Both the position numbers and the translations under genes were made by a program. From Flavonifractor sp. An82 (GTDB lineage: Bacteria; Bacillota; Clostridia; Oscillospirales; Oscillospiraceae), in assembly GCF_002159265.1 (NCBI RefSeq), contig NZ_NFHG01000021.1:1-50144 (forward strand): a stretch of 50,144 bases of DNA. Direction: 5' to 3'. Below the pieces are notes generated by a model. It saw only the letters and a program-made list of their open reading frames with translations, made no database searches and had not been told where the DNA came from. Below, piece by piece: positions 1-9,000 of this stretch (positions are counted from its first letter, which is position 1; each line of letters begins with the position of its first letter).

Positions 1-107
1 GTTCCTCCAGCTGAGCTTCCGGCGGATAACTGACCGGCGGACGGAGTTCCGGCGTTTGGGTCATTTTCTGTCCGGCGTTTTAGATTTTTTTCCGTCCGGC
101 GTTGACA
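1..107. mobile_element. Terminus of an IS21-like insertion sequence (partial)
   Basis: The window opens inside a repeat-rich end: TCCGGCG cores recur near positions 18, 48, 71 and 95, the last three as TCCGGCGTT, and the block stops at GTTGACA near 107. Read on the minus strand this begins TGTCAACGCCGGAC, which fits the TGT-starting ends and multiple terminal repeats of IS21-family elements. No istA/istB coding sequence lies inside the window, so the assignment rests only on the terminal structure. Confidence 0.45.
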
Positions 108-168
108 CAAAGAATACAGCCTGATTATAGTAATTGCCTGAATTCAAATGGAATATTCCAAAACAATA

Positions 169-723
169 TTAATACTTTATCTTTCCCGCTAACTGATCAT
201 GCAAATATGGACGAATTGAAGCAACAATGATAGCTCGGATCTTTTTTTCCTGGTTAATAGTGATGGAGAATTTATCTCTCTTGTTAAACATTTTCAAAAT
301 GAACTCATAATCGTCATATCCGTCGTAACCATTGTATTCACAATCAAACGCTCCATCTTCATACAGCTTCTTTAGAATCTTTCGCGAAAAAAACTCTGGA
401 GAAAGAGAAATAAACTGGTTATTTTCCACTGCATGATACAGTTTGAACATCTTTTCTCGAACTGCCACTTCGTCATCCAAATCTTCTCGACCAAATTTTT
501 TAATGCAGGAACTTCCAATGGGAAATAGAGTATTCCCATTTACGACATTTTCAATGGTAAATAGATAGTATAAATGCTCCTTGCCACAAACGCAGGATTC
601 ACTCAGAGTATCATCTTCTTCGCAATCAGCAATTTCCCATTCCGTTACAGCAGTATCCCAATCATTTGCTGTAGATAATTCAAGTACTCTTCGTATAAGT
701 CGTTCCCAATAAACACTGGCCAT
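169..723 (-). CDS. Hypothetical protein with CxC...C metal-binding motif
   Basis: A 184-aa protein with no function I can assign. Near residues 44-46 there is a Cys-x-Cys-Gly motif, followed about 27 residues later by a GSSCIKKF segment; this spacing (C44, C46, C73) suggests a small zinc site. I associate similar short 'W..a..EW...C.CG...vG..C..kF' proteins with phages and mobile elements, from memory only. The C-terminal third is acidic and tyrosine-rich. The gene lies 55 bp downstream of the HTH/ImmA gene on the same strand and could be co-transcribed with it. The DNA is AT-rich compared with the defence genes that follow. Confidence 0.55.
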   Translation of the reverse strand: MASVYWERLIRRVLELSTANDWDTAVTEWEIADCEEDDTLSESCVCGKEHLYYLFTIENVVNGNTLFPIGSSCIKKFGREDLDDEVAVREKMFKLYHAVENNQFISLSPEFFSRKILKKLYEDGAFDCEYNGYDGYDDYEFILKMFNKRDKFSITINQEKKIRAIIVASIRPYLHDQLAGKIKY

Positions 724-778
724 AAGTATTATACCTCCCTTCTCCGTTCAGGTTTTACTACAAAGTAAAGTACAGTTA

Positions 779-1930
779 TTATTTGTTGCGCTTAATCTGA
801 ATTGCCGGAAAATCGAGAATTTTTGAAGCAGATAACGTGCCAGCCGGCAGATCCAGCAAATACTCGACTTCTGTTGAGTCAATGCTCAATCCATATTCTA
901 CGGATAATTCATCCATAAACTCTTTAGCAGTAAAAACATTTTCCTGAAGCAGCATCATAACGGATGCTTTCAACAGTGCCGGGGAAGCTGTAATAAGTAC
1001 ATCATCCAGCGGTTCTTCTTTCCTTTGACCACGCCGTTGCATGATTCTAATCAACGACTGATAGTCCTCTTTAGAGATTACGGCAAGCTTTTCAGCTCTT
1101 CGAATCATTGCCGCGATCGAAACTCTCCATTTCTTCTTGAGCTGTTTGTAATAAACGATTGTCTGTGGGCCAGCTTCTGCATCTTTTCTGAAGGTATCTT
1201 CTGGAAGCAAGAAAGCTGCCGCAAAATCATTTGCTTCACGTTCTCTGCGCTTAAATTCCTCTTTTGAAAGGTCTTCAATATCTTCGCTCCATTCATGTAG
1301 ACAAATATGTCCGAGTTCATGAGCAATATCAAAGTGAATCCGTGCAGCAGATGTTTTATTATTGGAATATGCGATAAGATAGGTTGGCGTGCCAGATGTC
1401 CCTACAAGCTGACTAAACGCATCAACATCATCCGTGCTTGTAGAAAAAGAAGTGACTAAAATACCGTGTTGTTCCACAAGAGATATGATGTTGTCAATTG
1501 GACCACGACCAAGTCCCCATGCGTCTCTTAATGCATAGGCAGCTTCTTCAGGAGTAATACCTTCTGGGAAAGCAGGTTGTTCATATACTGGAAAAGAAAT
1601 GTAATCCTGTAACAGTGAATATATCTGAGAAAGAAAACTCATTTTTACAATCTGTTCGCTGCGGTATTTCTTGCTGGTAGTAAGAAGTGACCGAAAATAT
1701 ACTGTACTCTCTGCACTGGATACTGGATGCTCATAAAAGAATTTAACAGGAAATCTAAGCACACGTGATAAATGTTCAACGAGTTCTTTTCCTGTTGGCT
1801 GGCTTTTAGAAATCTCATACATTGAGAGGGTTTGGCGCTGACAACCGACTCTCTCTGCTAATTCGGCAACAGTTAACCCTCTATATATGCGTGCCTTTTT
1901 CAAGCGCTCACCATTAAACTGGGCTTTCAT
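779..1930 (-). CDS. XRE-family HTH / ImmA-IrrE metallopeptidase
   Basis: A 383-aa two-domain regulator. Residues 5-65 form an XRE/Cro helix-turn-helix (GLTVAELAERVG, then RQTLSMYE). The middle holds a zinc-peptidase motif HELGH near residue 203, with a downstream EREANDFAAAFLLP segment, the hallmark of the COG2856 ImmA/IrrE family. Such proteins bind DNA and are inactivated by, or cleave, a partner; in RosmerTA-type systems an HTH-ImmA protein acts as antitoxin. The upstream 254-aa unknown protein is therefore a candidate partner, which is inference. A perfect 12-bp inverted repeat sits between the two genes. Length and domain order are normal for the family. Confidence 0.88.
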   Translation of the reverse strand: MKAQFNGERLKKARIYRGLTVAELAERVGCQRQTLSMYEISKSQPTGKELVEHLSRVLRFPVKFFYEHPVSSAESTVYFRSLLTTSKKYRSEQIVKMSFLSQIYSLLQDYISFPVYEQPAFPEGITPEEAAYALRDAWGLGRGPIDNIISLVEQHGILVTSFSTSTDDVDAFSQLVGTSGTPTYLIAYSNNKTSAARIHFDIAHELGHICLHEWSEDIEDLSKEEFKRREREANDFAAAFLLPEDTFRKDAEAGPQTIVYYKQLKKKWRVSIAAMIRRAEKLAVISKEDYQSLIRIMQRRGQRKEEPLDDVLITASPALLKASVMMLLQENVFTAKEFMDELSVEYGLSIDSTEVEYLLDLPAGTLSASKILDFPAIQIKRNK

Positions 1931-1990
1931 ATGGGGTGCTCCTCTTCAAAACAGTAATTGTTGGTTGGCTAAGTATCTGTACTTTCAGAA

Positions 1991-2030
1991 AGCCATATAA
2001 GGGTGTTGCTTTGGTGATCCTTATATGGCT
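1991..2030 (-). promoter_or_regulatory. 12-bp perfect inverted repeat between two co-directional genes
   Basis: AGCCATATAAGG (1991-2002) and CCTTATATGGCT (2019-2030) are exact reverse complements around a 16-nt loop. The repeat follows the stop of the 254-aa gene and precedes the HTH/ImmA gene on the minus strand. There is no strong T-run, so it may be a weak attenuator, a processing hairpin, or an operator for the downstream HTH protein. Confidence 0.5.
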
Positions 2031-2036
2031 AATCTA

Positions 2037-2801
2037 TTAGCCATCCTTTTGGAAAGAAATTTTTGTATCCTTTCTCTCAGGTCTGTCTTTCTTGCGAGCC
2101 ATGGCTTTCGCTGTAAGAGAGAGTCCACGTCCCGGCTTGTTTTCCGGTGCTGTAGGATCGGAAACCTTCTCTACGACAATACTTTCGTCTGCGTTAATGT
2201 ACTTAGACCAGTCTTGTTCGCTGCCCCGGGCAATATCCAGGGAGGGAGTGACCATAACCGCACGGATATGCGTAAGACGATACCCTGTTGTATCAAATAA
2301 CACAAGGACATGGTGACGAACAAGATCGGCGTCGCTTCCTAAATCACGTAACAGCGTTTGCACTAACTCCGCAAGCCTTTCTTCATCAGAAAACTGGTGA
2401 GGAATTAGACAGAGCTGCTGTTGGTCTATCAGAAGATCTTGATTAAACTGGCGAGCCATCATGTCAATATAGTGCATCCGTTTGCGCTGCCGTTGCCGTT
2501 TCTGCAATTCCGCAAATCGTTTTTCGCGCATAAAGGTGAGTATGCACTGTGTGGATTTTTCAAAAATCACTAACATCTCCCACGGGCCACGATGTGCTTT
2601 TGCGATAGTGCAATCCTCTATATCCAGAGCCTTGACAACATTTGTATTCAAGAAATCCCAGATGCGAGAAGGAACGCTGTTTCGTGTTTGAAGGTCATTC
2701 CGCTGGATGTCAGCTTGAATGTCATCGCCAACGGCATCTTCTACGCAACGAACGACTTTGGAAACCAAGTCAGTAGAAAAGGAAATGATGTCTGTGTGCA
2801 T
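2037..2801 (-). CDS. Hypothetical protein, possible partner of the HTH/ImmA regulator
   Basis: A 254-aa protein that I do not recognise. I chose the ATG at 2801 rather than the upstream one at 2903, because AAGGAGG lies 7 nt before it and a consensus promoter lies just upstream (-10 at 2835-2830), so the longer form would start before the transcript. The centre is very basic (RQRQRKRMHY) and the C-terminus is rich in K and R with a disordered look. No membrane segment or obvious catalytic motif is visible. It is first in the minus-strand unit and precedes the HTH/ImmA gene, an arrangement used by toxin-antitoxin pairs. A nucleic-acid-binding role would fit the charge but is speculation. Confidence 0.6.
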   Translation of the reverse strand: MHTDIISFSTDLVSKVVRCVEDAVGDDIQADIQRNDLQTRNSVPSRIWDFLNTNVVKALDIEDCTIAKAHRGPWEMLVIFEKSTQCILTFMREKRFAELQKRQRQRKRMHYIDMMARQFNQDLLIDQQQLCLIPHQFSDEERLAELVQTLLRDLGSDADLVRHHVLVLFDTTGYRLTHIRAVMVTPSLDIARGSEQDWSKYINADESIVVEKVSDPTAPENKPGRGLSLTAKAMARKKDRPERKDTKISFQKDG

Positions 2802-2829
2802 GCTGCACCTCCTTGCAAAGTTTGACTTA

Positions 2830-2858
2830 ATTATAGGCGTTTTATCGAAAAATGTCAA
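2830..2858 (-). promoter_or_regulatory. Consensus sigma-70 promoter of the minus-strand module
   Basis: On the minus strand TTGACA (2858-2853) is followed by a 17-bp spacer and TATAAT (2835-2830), a perfect consensus promoter. Transcription would begin near 2823 and run into the gene starting at 2801. GTCAA and TTGAC half-sites overlap both elements and could bind a repressor. Confidence 0.75.
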
Positions 2859-3091
2859 GGACTCTATTTGGCAAGATTCTTCAATTTCTACACCATAAAG
2901 CAAAAAGAATACAGCTTGATACGAGAAAAACTCATCTCATCTACTTAGAATCCAGTGAACTCCAGTAGATGTACGTTCTACAGCCTGATTATTTTGATTG
3001 TGCAGTAACATAACTGCAAACACAACAGATGCAGAAACCGCCCTTCTTCTATGTTATGGAGAGACTAAAACTATATGAAGACATGATTTTC

Positions 3092-3120
3092 TTGCGAATC
3101 TCTATTGGATGTGCTATTAT
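3092..3120 (+). promoter_or_regulatory. Promoter of the small RNA gene
   Basis: TTGCGA (3092-3097), a 17-bp spacer and TATTAT (3115-3120) form a good -35/-10 pair. Transcription should start near 3126. No open reading frame with a ribosome binding site follows before the terminator at 3179-3212, so the product is an RNA. Confidence 0.65.
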
Positions 3121-3125
3121 TAGAC

Positions 3126-3212
3126 ACAACGCTGTCAGGTGTTGGAAGTAGCCTTGGCGGCACGAATGTATAAACCAAATGCTCTGCCGCATGGCAGAGC
3201 ATTTTTGCTTGT
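3126..3212 (+). ncRNA. Small structured RNA, abi/abiF-RNA-like
   Basis: A transcript of about 80-87 nt bounded by a promoter and an intrinsic terminator. It can form a 5' hairpin (ACAC...GTGT), carries the single-stranded core GTTGGAAGTAGCCTTGGCGG, and ends in a 10-bp terminator stem (ATGCTCTGCC / GGCAGAGCAT) plus a T-run. From memory this core (GGTGTTG, GAAGT, GCCTT, GGC) resembles the abiF-type RNAs that accompany Abi_2/AbiD/AbiF proteins. No Abi_2 gene is adjacent; the next gene is the PLD-helicase. It could be an orphan antitoxin-like RNA, a remnant, or a part of the downstream system. The family assignment is unverified; the promoter-terminator architecture is plain. Confidence 0.55.
3179..3212 (+). 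terminator. Intrinsic terminator of the small RNA
   Basis: ATGCTCTGCC (3179-3188) pairs perfectly with GGCAGAGCAT (3193-3202) around a 4-nt loop, followed by a T-rich stretch. Confidence 0.8.
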
Positions 3213-3291
3213 CCGTATGGTCTGCTCATAAAATGTACTATTTCAAATGTTTTGATGGACATGGAACACACCAGAAGCTGGGGGCACCAGT

Positions 3292-6039
3292 ATGACAAAT
3301 CAATTTCTAACGAATTATACGGAAACCACTTTTTTAGAAAAACTCAAGGATAATTTGCGCCGGTGTACTTCCTTTTGTTTTTCGGTCAGCTTTATAAAAA
3401 AAGCTGGCCTGGTTTTGTTATTCAAAGATATAGAGGCTGCTGTGGAGCGAGGGTGTAGAGGTCGTATCATTACTTCCACCTATCAAAACTTCACGGATCT
3501 TGAGTCACTGAAAAGTTTCTTCTCGCTCATGGGGCGTTGTCCTAATTTCCAGTGCCATCTGGATTATGAGTGTTTTCATGATTCGGGTTATGCCACGCTT
3601 GGGTACCATTCCAAGGGATATCTGTTCGCGTTTAACGATCACCAAGAGGTCATTGTAGGCTCCTCAAACATTACCCGGTATGCCCTGCTCAAGAATATTG
3701 AGTGGGATGTAGTGGTGCAGGATGATGCTGTATATAGACAGGCCATGGAGGAATTTGAAGATAAGTGGAATGCTACTCATCTACTGAATTCAGAAATTCT
3801 AAATCTGTATGCCAACAAGCTGAATTTTGCAATTGAGCGGTGGGATATGGATTATGACCTGTCAGCTGCGCTTGTAAAGCCTAACTTTATGCAACGCAAG
3901 GCTCTAAAAGAGTTGAATCGCTACCGGGCAGTAGGTACAAATCGAGCACTGGTGGTTGCGGCGGCAGGCAGTGGTAAAACATATCTGGCAGCTTTTGACG
4001 CACTGAATTTCAATCCCAAACGTCTGCTCTATGTAGTGCATGAGGGGTCTATTCTGAAAAAATCACTGGAAACATTCCAGGATGTGTTTGGCAGCGCCGT
4101 GTCCTACGGCATATACAGTGGAACCAGTAAGGAATCCGATGCGGACTTTGTCTTTGCTACGAATATTACCATGTGCAAAACACTGGAGCTCTTTCGTAAA
4201 GACGAATTTGACTACATCATTATTGATGAATGTCATCACGCTACAGCTGAGACCTACAAGAAAATCATTGCTTATTTTGAGCCGGAGTTTTTGCTGGGAC
4301 TTACCGCTACGCCGGAGCGGATGGACAACCAGGATGTTTTTGAGCTGTTTGATAAGAATGTACCCTATGAACTGCGGCTTCGAGATGCGATTGTCAACGA
4401 TCTGGTGGTCCCATTCAAATACTATGGCATCCGTGATTCTCTGGTGGACTATGGCCTGACTGCCAAAGAAGAGCGGCGCTTAATTGCACAGATGGCCAAT
4501 GATGAGCATTGTGAATTTATTGCGGAACAAATTGAAGCCCATCGTCCGAAAGGTAAGCTGAAGGCACTTGCCTTTTGCCGCAATGTCACCCATGCCCGTA
4601 TGATGAGTGAAGTGATGGGGGAACGATATCATACTGCCTACCTGACAGGGCGAAATGACATTGGTGAACGAATCCGCGCCTATAATGATCTGCAAAGCGA
4701 CAGCGCCTCGCTGGAAATTCTTTTTACAGTGGACATTCTCAATGAAGGTGTGGATATTCCCGGCGTAAATATGGTTCTCTTTTTGCGCCCCACCGAATCC
4801 TCCACCATTTTTATTCAACAGCTTGGCCGTGGCTTGCGAAAATATGATAACAAACCCTATGTAACAGTGCTGGACTTCATCGGAAACAGCTATAAACGTA
4901 GTGTGCAGATCGCATTTGCACTGTCCTCTTTGGCAGAAAACTTTGTTGTGGAGAAGCGCTTGATGGCCTCTCTGGTGCGGGATGATTTTGTAGCACTCGG
5001 GCTTTCTGAGTACGGTGTAGAGATACGTATTGATGATCTGAGTAAAGAAGAAATTTTGGACTTTATTGACCAGGAGAACTTCAATGCCATCAAGTACCTG
5101 AAGCAGGACTATTTTAACTTCAAAAAGTATATGAGCTCCGAATTTTACCCGCGGCACATGGACTACCTGAATAACGACTGCGCCCCGGATTTGATCCGCT
5201 TCATGAGTATCAAAATTGGCGGCAAAAAGACGGGCTGTTATTACAATTTCCTGACAGGGATCGGAGAAGAACATCTGCCGGTATTTACCGAAGAACAGAC
5301 GGCTTTCATTGGATACCTTTCGGGCCTGCTCCCTCTGGTGCGCCTCCATGAGTTTGAGATCGTCCGCTGCCTCATGAACGGTACCAGCAGGATAGAAGAA
5401 CTCGATCAGGAATTGTCGGAAAAGATCCCTGGTTACAGAAAAGAGCAGCTGGAACACGCTTTGCAGTTTTTGAAGGTTGTCACCAGCGGCAACGATACTC
5501 TGTCTCTTTGCATCAAATTGGATGATCAGTTGCAGGAGTATGTGGATGACCTCCTGACCTATGGTATCACCCGCTATTATGCCGACAACGGGGAGGAGAC
5601 TGGCTTCAAACTGTGGCAGAACTACCGTATGGATCAGGTGCAGCTGAAGCTGCTGAAAAATCCCGGCTATACAGCCGTTGGGACCTACTACTACGATGAC
5701 TATGTAGTAATCTTTGCTTCTTTGAAAAAGGATTTGCCGGAAGCAGATAAACTCAACTACAAAGATAAATTTTTGCAACCAGACGTATTTCAGTGGGAAT
5801 CTATGGCGCATCTTCCCGTGTCTGATTTAGCAAAGCTAAGGGCCAGCAGCTATGCCCATTTGTTTATTCGAAAGGTATCCAGTGAAAACGGCATCGTTCT
5901 ACCATTCACCTATGTAGGAAAAGGGACGCTACATAATTGCCGTAAAACAGAAACCGGGAATGGCACATACCTATTTGATGTGGTAATGGAGCATAGTCTG
6001 CCGGATTATTTGCAATATGATTTTGGGCTGACGAAATGA
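3292..6039 (+). CDS. PLD-like nuclease / SF2 helicase / DUF3427 protein
   Basis: A 915-aa protein with three parts. Residues 1-165 resemble a phospholipase-D-type nuclease: HSK near 109, followed by GSSNIT, gives an HxK...GSxN site like that of PLD restriction enzymes. Residues 200-560 are an SF2 helicase with AAGSGKT near 225, DECHH near 314, LTATP, and QLGRGLRK (motif VI). The C-terminal 330 residues match the position and style of DUF3427. The protein is expected to translocate on DNA and cut it. It opens the four-gene operon; its stop overlaps the next start by 4 bp (ATGA). The ribosome binding site is weak (GGGGG). Similar PLD-helicase proteins are common in defence islands; its exact role with McrBC is inferred from linkage. 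Confidence 0.85.
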   Translation: MTNQFLTNYTETTFLEKLKDNLRRCTSFCFSVSFIKKAGLVLLFKDIEAAVERGCRGRIITSTYQNFTDLESLKSFFSLMGRCPNFQCHLDYECFHDSGYATLGYHSKGYLFAFNDHQEVIVGSSNITRYALLKNIEWDVVVQDDAVYRQAMEEFEDKWNATHLLNSEILNLYANKLNFAIERWDMDYDLSAALVKPNFMQRKALKELNRYRAVGTNRALVVAAAGSGKTYLAAFDALNFNPKRLLYVVHEGSILKKSLETFQDVFGSAVSYGIYSGTSKESDADFVFATNITMCKTLELFRKDEFDYIIIDECHHATAETYKKIIAYFEPEFLLGLTATPERMDNQDVFELFDKNVPYELRLRDAIVNDLVVPFKYYGIRDSLVDYGLTAKEERRLIAQMANDEHCEFIAEQIEAHRPKGKLKALAFCRNVTHARMMSEVMGERYHTAYLTGRNDIGERIRAYNDLQSDSASLEILFTVDILNEGVDIPGVNMVLFLRPTESSTIFIQQLGRGLRKYDNKPYVTVLDFIGNSYKRSVQIAFALSSLAENFVVEKRLMASLVRDDFVALGLSEYGVEIRIDDLSKEEILDFIDQENFNAIKYLKQDYFNFKKYMSSEFYPRHMDYLNNDCAPDLIRFMSIKIGGKKTGCYYNFLTGIGEEHLPVFTEEQTAFIGYLSGLLPLVRLHEFEIVRCLMNGTSRIEELDQELSEKIPGYRKEQLEHALQFLKVVTSGNDTLSLCIKLDDQLQEYVDDLLTYGITRYYADNGEETGFKLWQNYRMDQVQLKLLKNPGYTAVGTYYYDDYVVIFASLKKDLPEADKLNYKDKFLQPDVFQWESMAHLPVSDLAKLRASSYAHLFIRKVSSENGIVLPFTYVGKGTLHNCRKTETGNGTYLFDVVMEHSLPDYLQYDFGLTK

Positions 6040-9000
6040 TGGAACAACTTGAAATTATTCGTTCTAAACGACGGACAATTGCGATTGAAGTTAAAAAAGA
6101 TTTGCGTATTGTTGCCCGAGTACCGCTGGAGATGAAGGACAATGATATTCAGCGGTTTGTGATGGAAAAGCAACGATGGATCGAGAAACATCTGCAAATT
6201 GTAAAGAAGCGTAACGAAGAAAAAGAAACTCCGTTTACAGTGGAAGAAATTCACGCCCTGGCTGATGCTGCCTTGAAGGATCTCCCACAGCGTGTGGCAA
6301 AGTATGCTCCTATCCATGCGACACATCTGTCCGAAGTGCGTAAACAAGAGTTGGACCATCTGATTGATGACCTGAAAAACCGGGCGGATGCCGGCGTGTA
6401 CAAGTACCAGGAAAAAGCCGTCTCCGGCACAGGCCATATTGGAATGTTTGGTACTGGGTTCTACTCATTCCAAGGCAAGACAGATATCCAATCCGTGCGC
6501 ACTTTTATCAGGATGTGCGTAGATCTTCTGGATATGACGGACGATGAGGAGATGTTCCAGCGTGCCGTATCGGTGCTGACGAAATCGTTTCGTGGAATGC
6601 AGGCCGCTGCAGCCTCTGTGGTACTGCACTGCCTAAAACCGCTTACCTTCCCGGTCATCAACAGCAATGTGGGCAGTGAGGATATTTTTGCCGCACTGGG
6701 AATTGAGCTGAAATCCCGCGGAAAATTGGAAAGTTATATAGATAACTGCCGGAAAATCAAAACTTTCCGGGATGCTAATTTCTCTTTCAAGAATTATCGG
6801 ATTCTGGATATGGCAGCGTGGGAGCTGTCTGCCGATCCCATCCGCCGTGTTGTCAGCCAATATAAAGAATCCTTTGACGCATGGTTTCCAGAAGAAGCAT
6901 ATAAGTGGCGGGCCGTCCAGTGTTTCCAGGAGCATTGGAATCCGGGGAGATCAGATTTTGCTGAAATGCTGAAGGAATCTCTGGCACAGGCGGGCAATCT
7001 GATGGACACCAATTACTCCTTTCCACGCAAGATGATCACATTTTTTGCGGAAAAAGAACCCGATACGGTTTGGGACATGTTTCAGCGACTTCTGGCCCCT
7101 CAAGCAGATATAGTGGAAGAAATTCAGAATTTTGAGAAAAGTGCAGACACCCTGTTAGCCAAATATCAGTTCAAAGAAAGCATGAAACAGCATTATCAAG
7201 GGGACCGCACCATTTGCACCTATCTGTTCTTTGCGCAGCCCGACCGGTATTTCCTCTATCAATACGGGAAACTCAAAGCTTTTCTGGCTGAGACAGATTT
7301 ACAGGCCACCTGCAAAATGGGAGATCCCCAGAATGTACTTACCTATCAGGAGGTGGCTGACCGGGTCCTTGCTTGTGTCCAACAGGACAGCGAACTGCTG
7401 AATATGTTCCAGATCAAGCGAGCCGAGTTGGGGCGTGAATATTATCCGGACGATGGACATCATCTGTTAGCCGACGATATCGTCTACTTTGGAAGCCAGT
7501 TGAATAAAAGCGATTATTGGCCCTCCTTGGCAGAGTATGATCCGGAGATCAACACGGAACAGTGGTTGGGACTTCTTGCGGACAGAACAGTCTGCACGGT
7601 GGAAAATCTGCAAATTCTGAAAGCCATTCAACAGGCAGGCGGAGAGGCGACCTGCAAACAGCTGAGTCTAAGATTAGGGGATACGTCTGCTCATTATAAC
7701 GGCAGTATGGTTCAGCTTGCCCGGAGAGTGCAGGAAAAAACGGGGTGCCCCCTGGTTCAGAATGAAAACAACGATCAGAAATGGTGGCCGATTTTGTTTG
7801 TGGGCCGTACAGCGCTCCAGGATCAGCCTGGTACATACTCCTGGAAACTTCGTGATGAATTAGCAGATGCATTACAACGTCTGCCGCAGATAGAGGTGAA
7901 AAAACCGATGCCTTTTGCAAAGAACACAATTCTTTATGGCCCTCCTGGGACGGGAAAGACCTACCAGACCGTCAACTATGCTGTGGCGATCATAGAGGGG
8001 AAATCGCTGGAAGATATCCAGGCAGAAAACCACGAAAAGGTCTTGGAGCGGTATCGGCAGTACCGGCAGGATGGGCGGATTGAGTTCACTACCTTCCACC
8101 AGTCTTTTGGGTATGAAGATTTTATCGAGGGAATTCGTCCCAAGTTCTTCGGCGAAAACGAAGAAGAGGCCGGTGAGATCCAATATGAGATTACGAAGGG
8201 TGTATTTAAAGCATTTTGCTTGAAAGCACAGATCCCAATCGCAGATGCTAAACAATCCCCCTACGGCTTTTCCGACACGCCTTCTGTATGGAAGGTCTCT
8301 CTCGGTGGTACAGGAGGGCATCCGCTGCGTAACTCCTGCATGCAAAACAACTGTATTCGCATTGGATGGGATGAGTATGGCGAAACCGTCACAGACGAAA
8401 CGAATTACTTTGTTGGCGGAAAATATGTGCTGAACGCATTTCTGAACCGGATGCAGTTAGGAGATATTGTCCTTTCTTGCTATTCTGCCCGAACCATTGA
8501 TGCCATCGGCGTTATCACCGGTGATCCGGAATGGCTCCCAAATGAAGATCACTATAAGCGTTCCCGAAAAGTAAACTGGCTTTTGAAGGGCAAAAAAATT
8601 GATATTGAAGAGTTTCAATTATCTCGATCCCTGGTTCAATCTACGGTGTATCAGCTGGATACCACCGCAGCTGAAGTCATCAAAGTCCTTGAGAAAAATG
8701 GCTTTACACCGACAACTGCGGTAGAAACAAAGCCTTATGTATTTATTATTGACGAGATCAATCGTGGAAATATTTCCAAAATTTTTGGAGAACTGATCAC
8801 ATTAATTGAACCCTCCAAACGTCTCGGCCAAAGTGAGGAGTTACAAGTCAGACTGCCGTATTCTCAAAAACTTTTCGGGATTCCGGATAATGTCTATCTG
8901 CTGGGCACCATGAATACGGCGGACCGTTCCATCGCTCTGCTGGATACCGCCCTCCGGCGCCGGTTCAGCTTTGTAGAGATGATGCCGGACAGCGGCATCC

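Larger units (their letters stand above)
109..2992. repeat. Dispersed direct repeats flanking the minus-strand module
   Basis: AAAGAATACAGCCTGAT at 109-125 recurs with one change at 2904-2920. TACAGCCTGATTAT at 115-128 recurs exactly at 2979-2992. The copies bracket the three minus-strand genes between the IS end and the small RNA gene. They could be insertion scars, recombination sites, or binding sites of a regulator in the module. The interval listed spans the outermost copies. Confidence 0.4.

Noticed and set aside
1-107. CRISPR or iteron array at the left edge
   Set aside because: Repeats are short and irregularly spaced and end in a TGT-type IS terminus; no spacers of constant length.
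2938-2971. 8-bp inverted repeat CATCTACT / AGTAGATG
   Set aside because: It is short, far from a promoter or gene start, and has no T-run, so chance is likely.
3120-3212. Type III toxin-antitoxin (ToxI-like) RNA
   Set aside because: ToxI-type RNAs are tandem repeats of about 35 nt followed by a ToxN gene; there is no tandem repeat and no ToxN-like protein here.
4480-5811. Long open frame on the minus strand (443 codons)
   Set aside because: It lies entirely inside the helicase gene, has no ribosome binding site and a protein composition typical of an antisense shadow.
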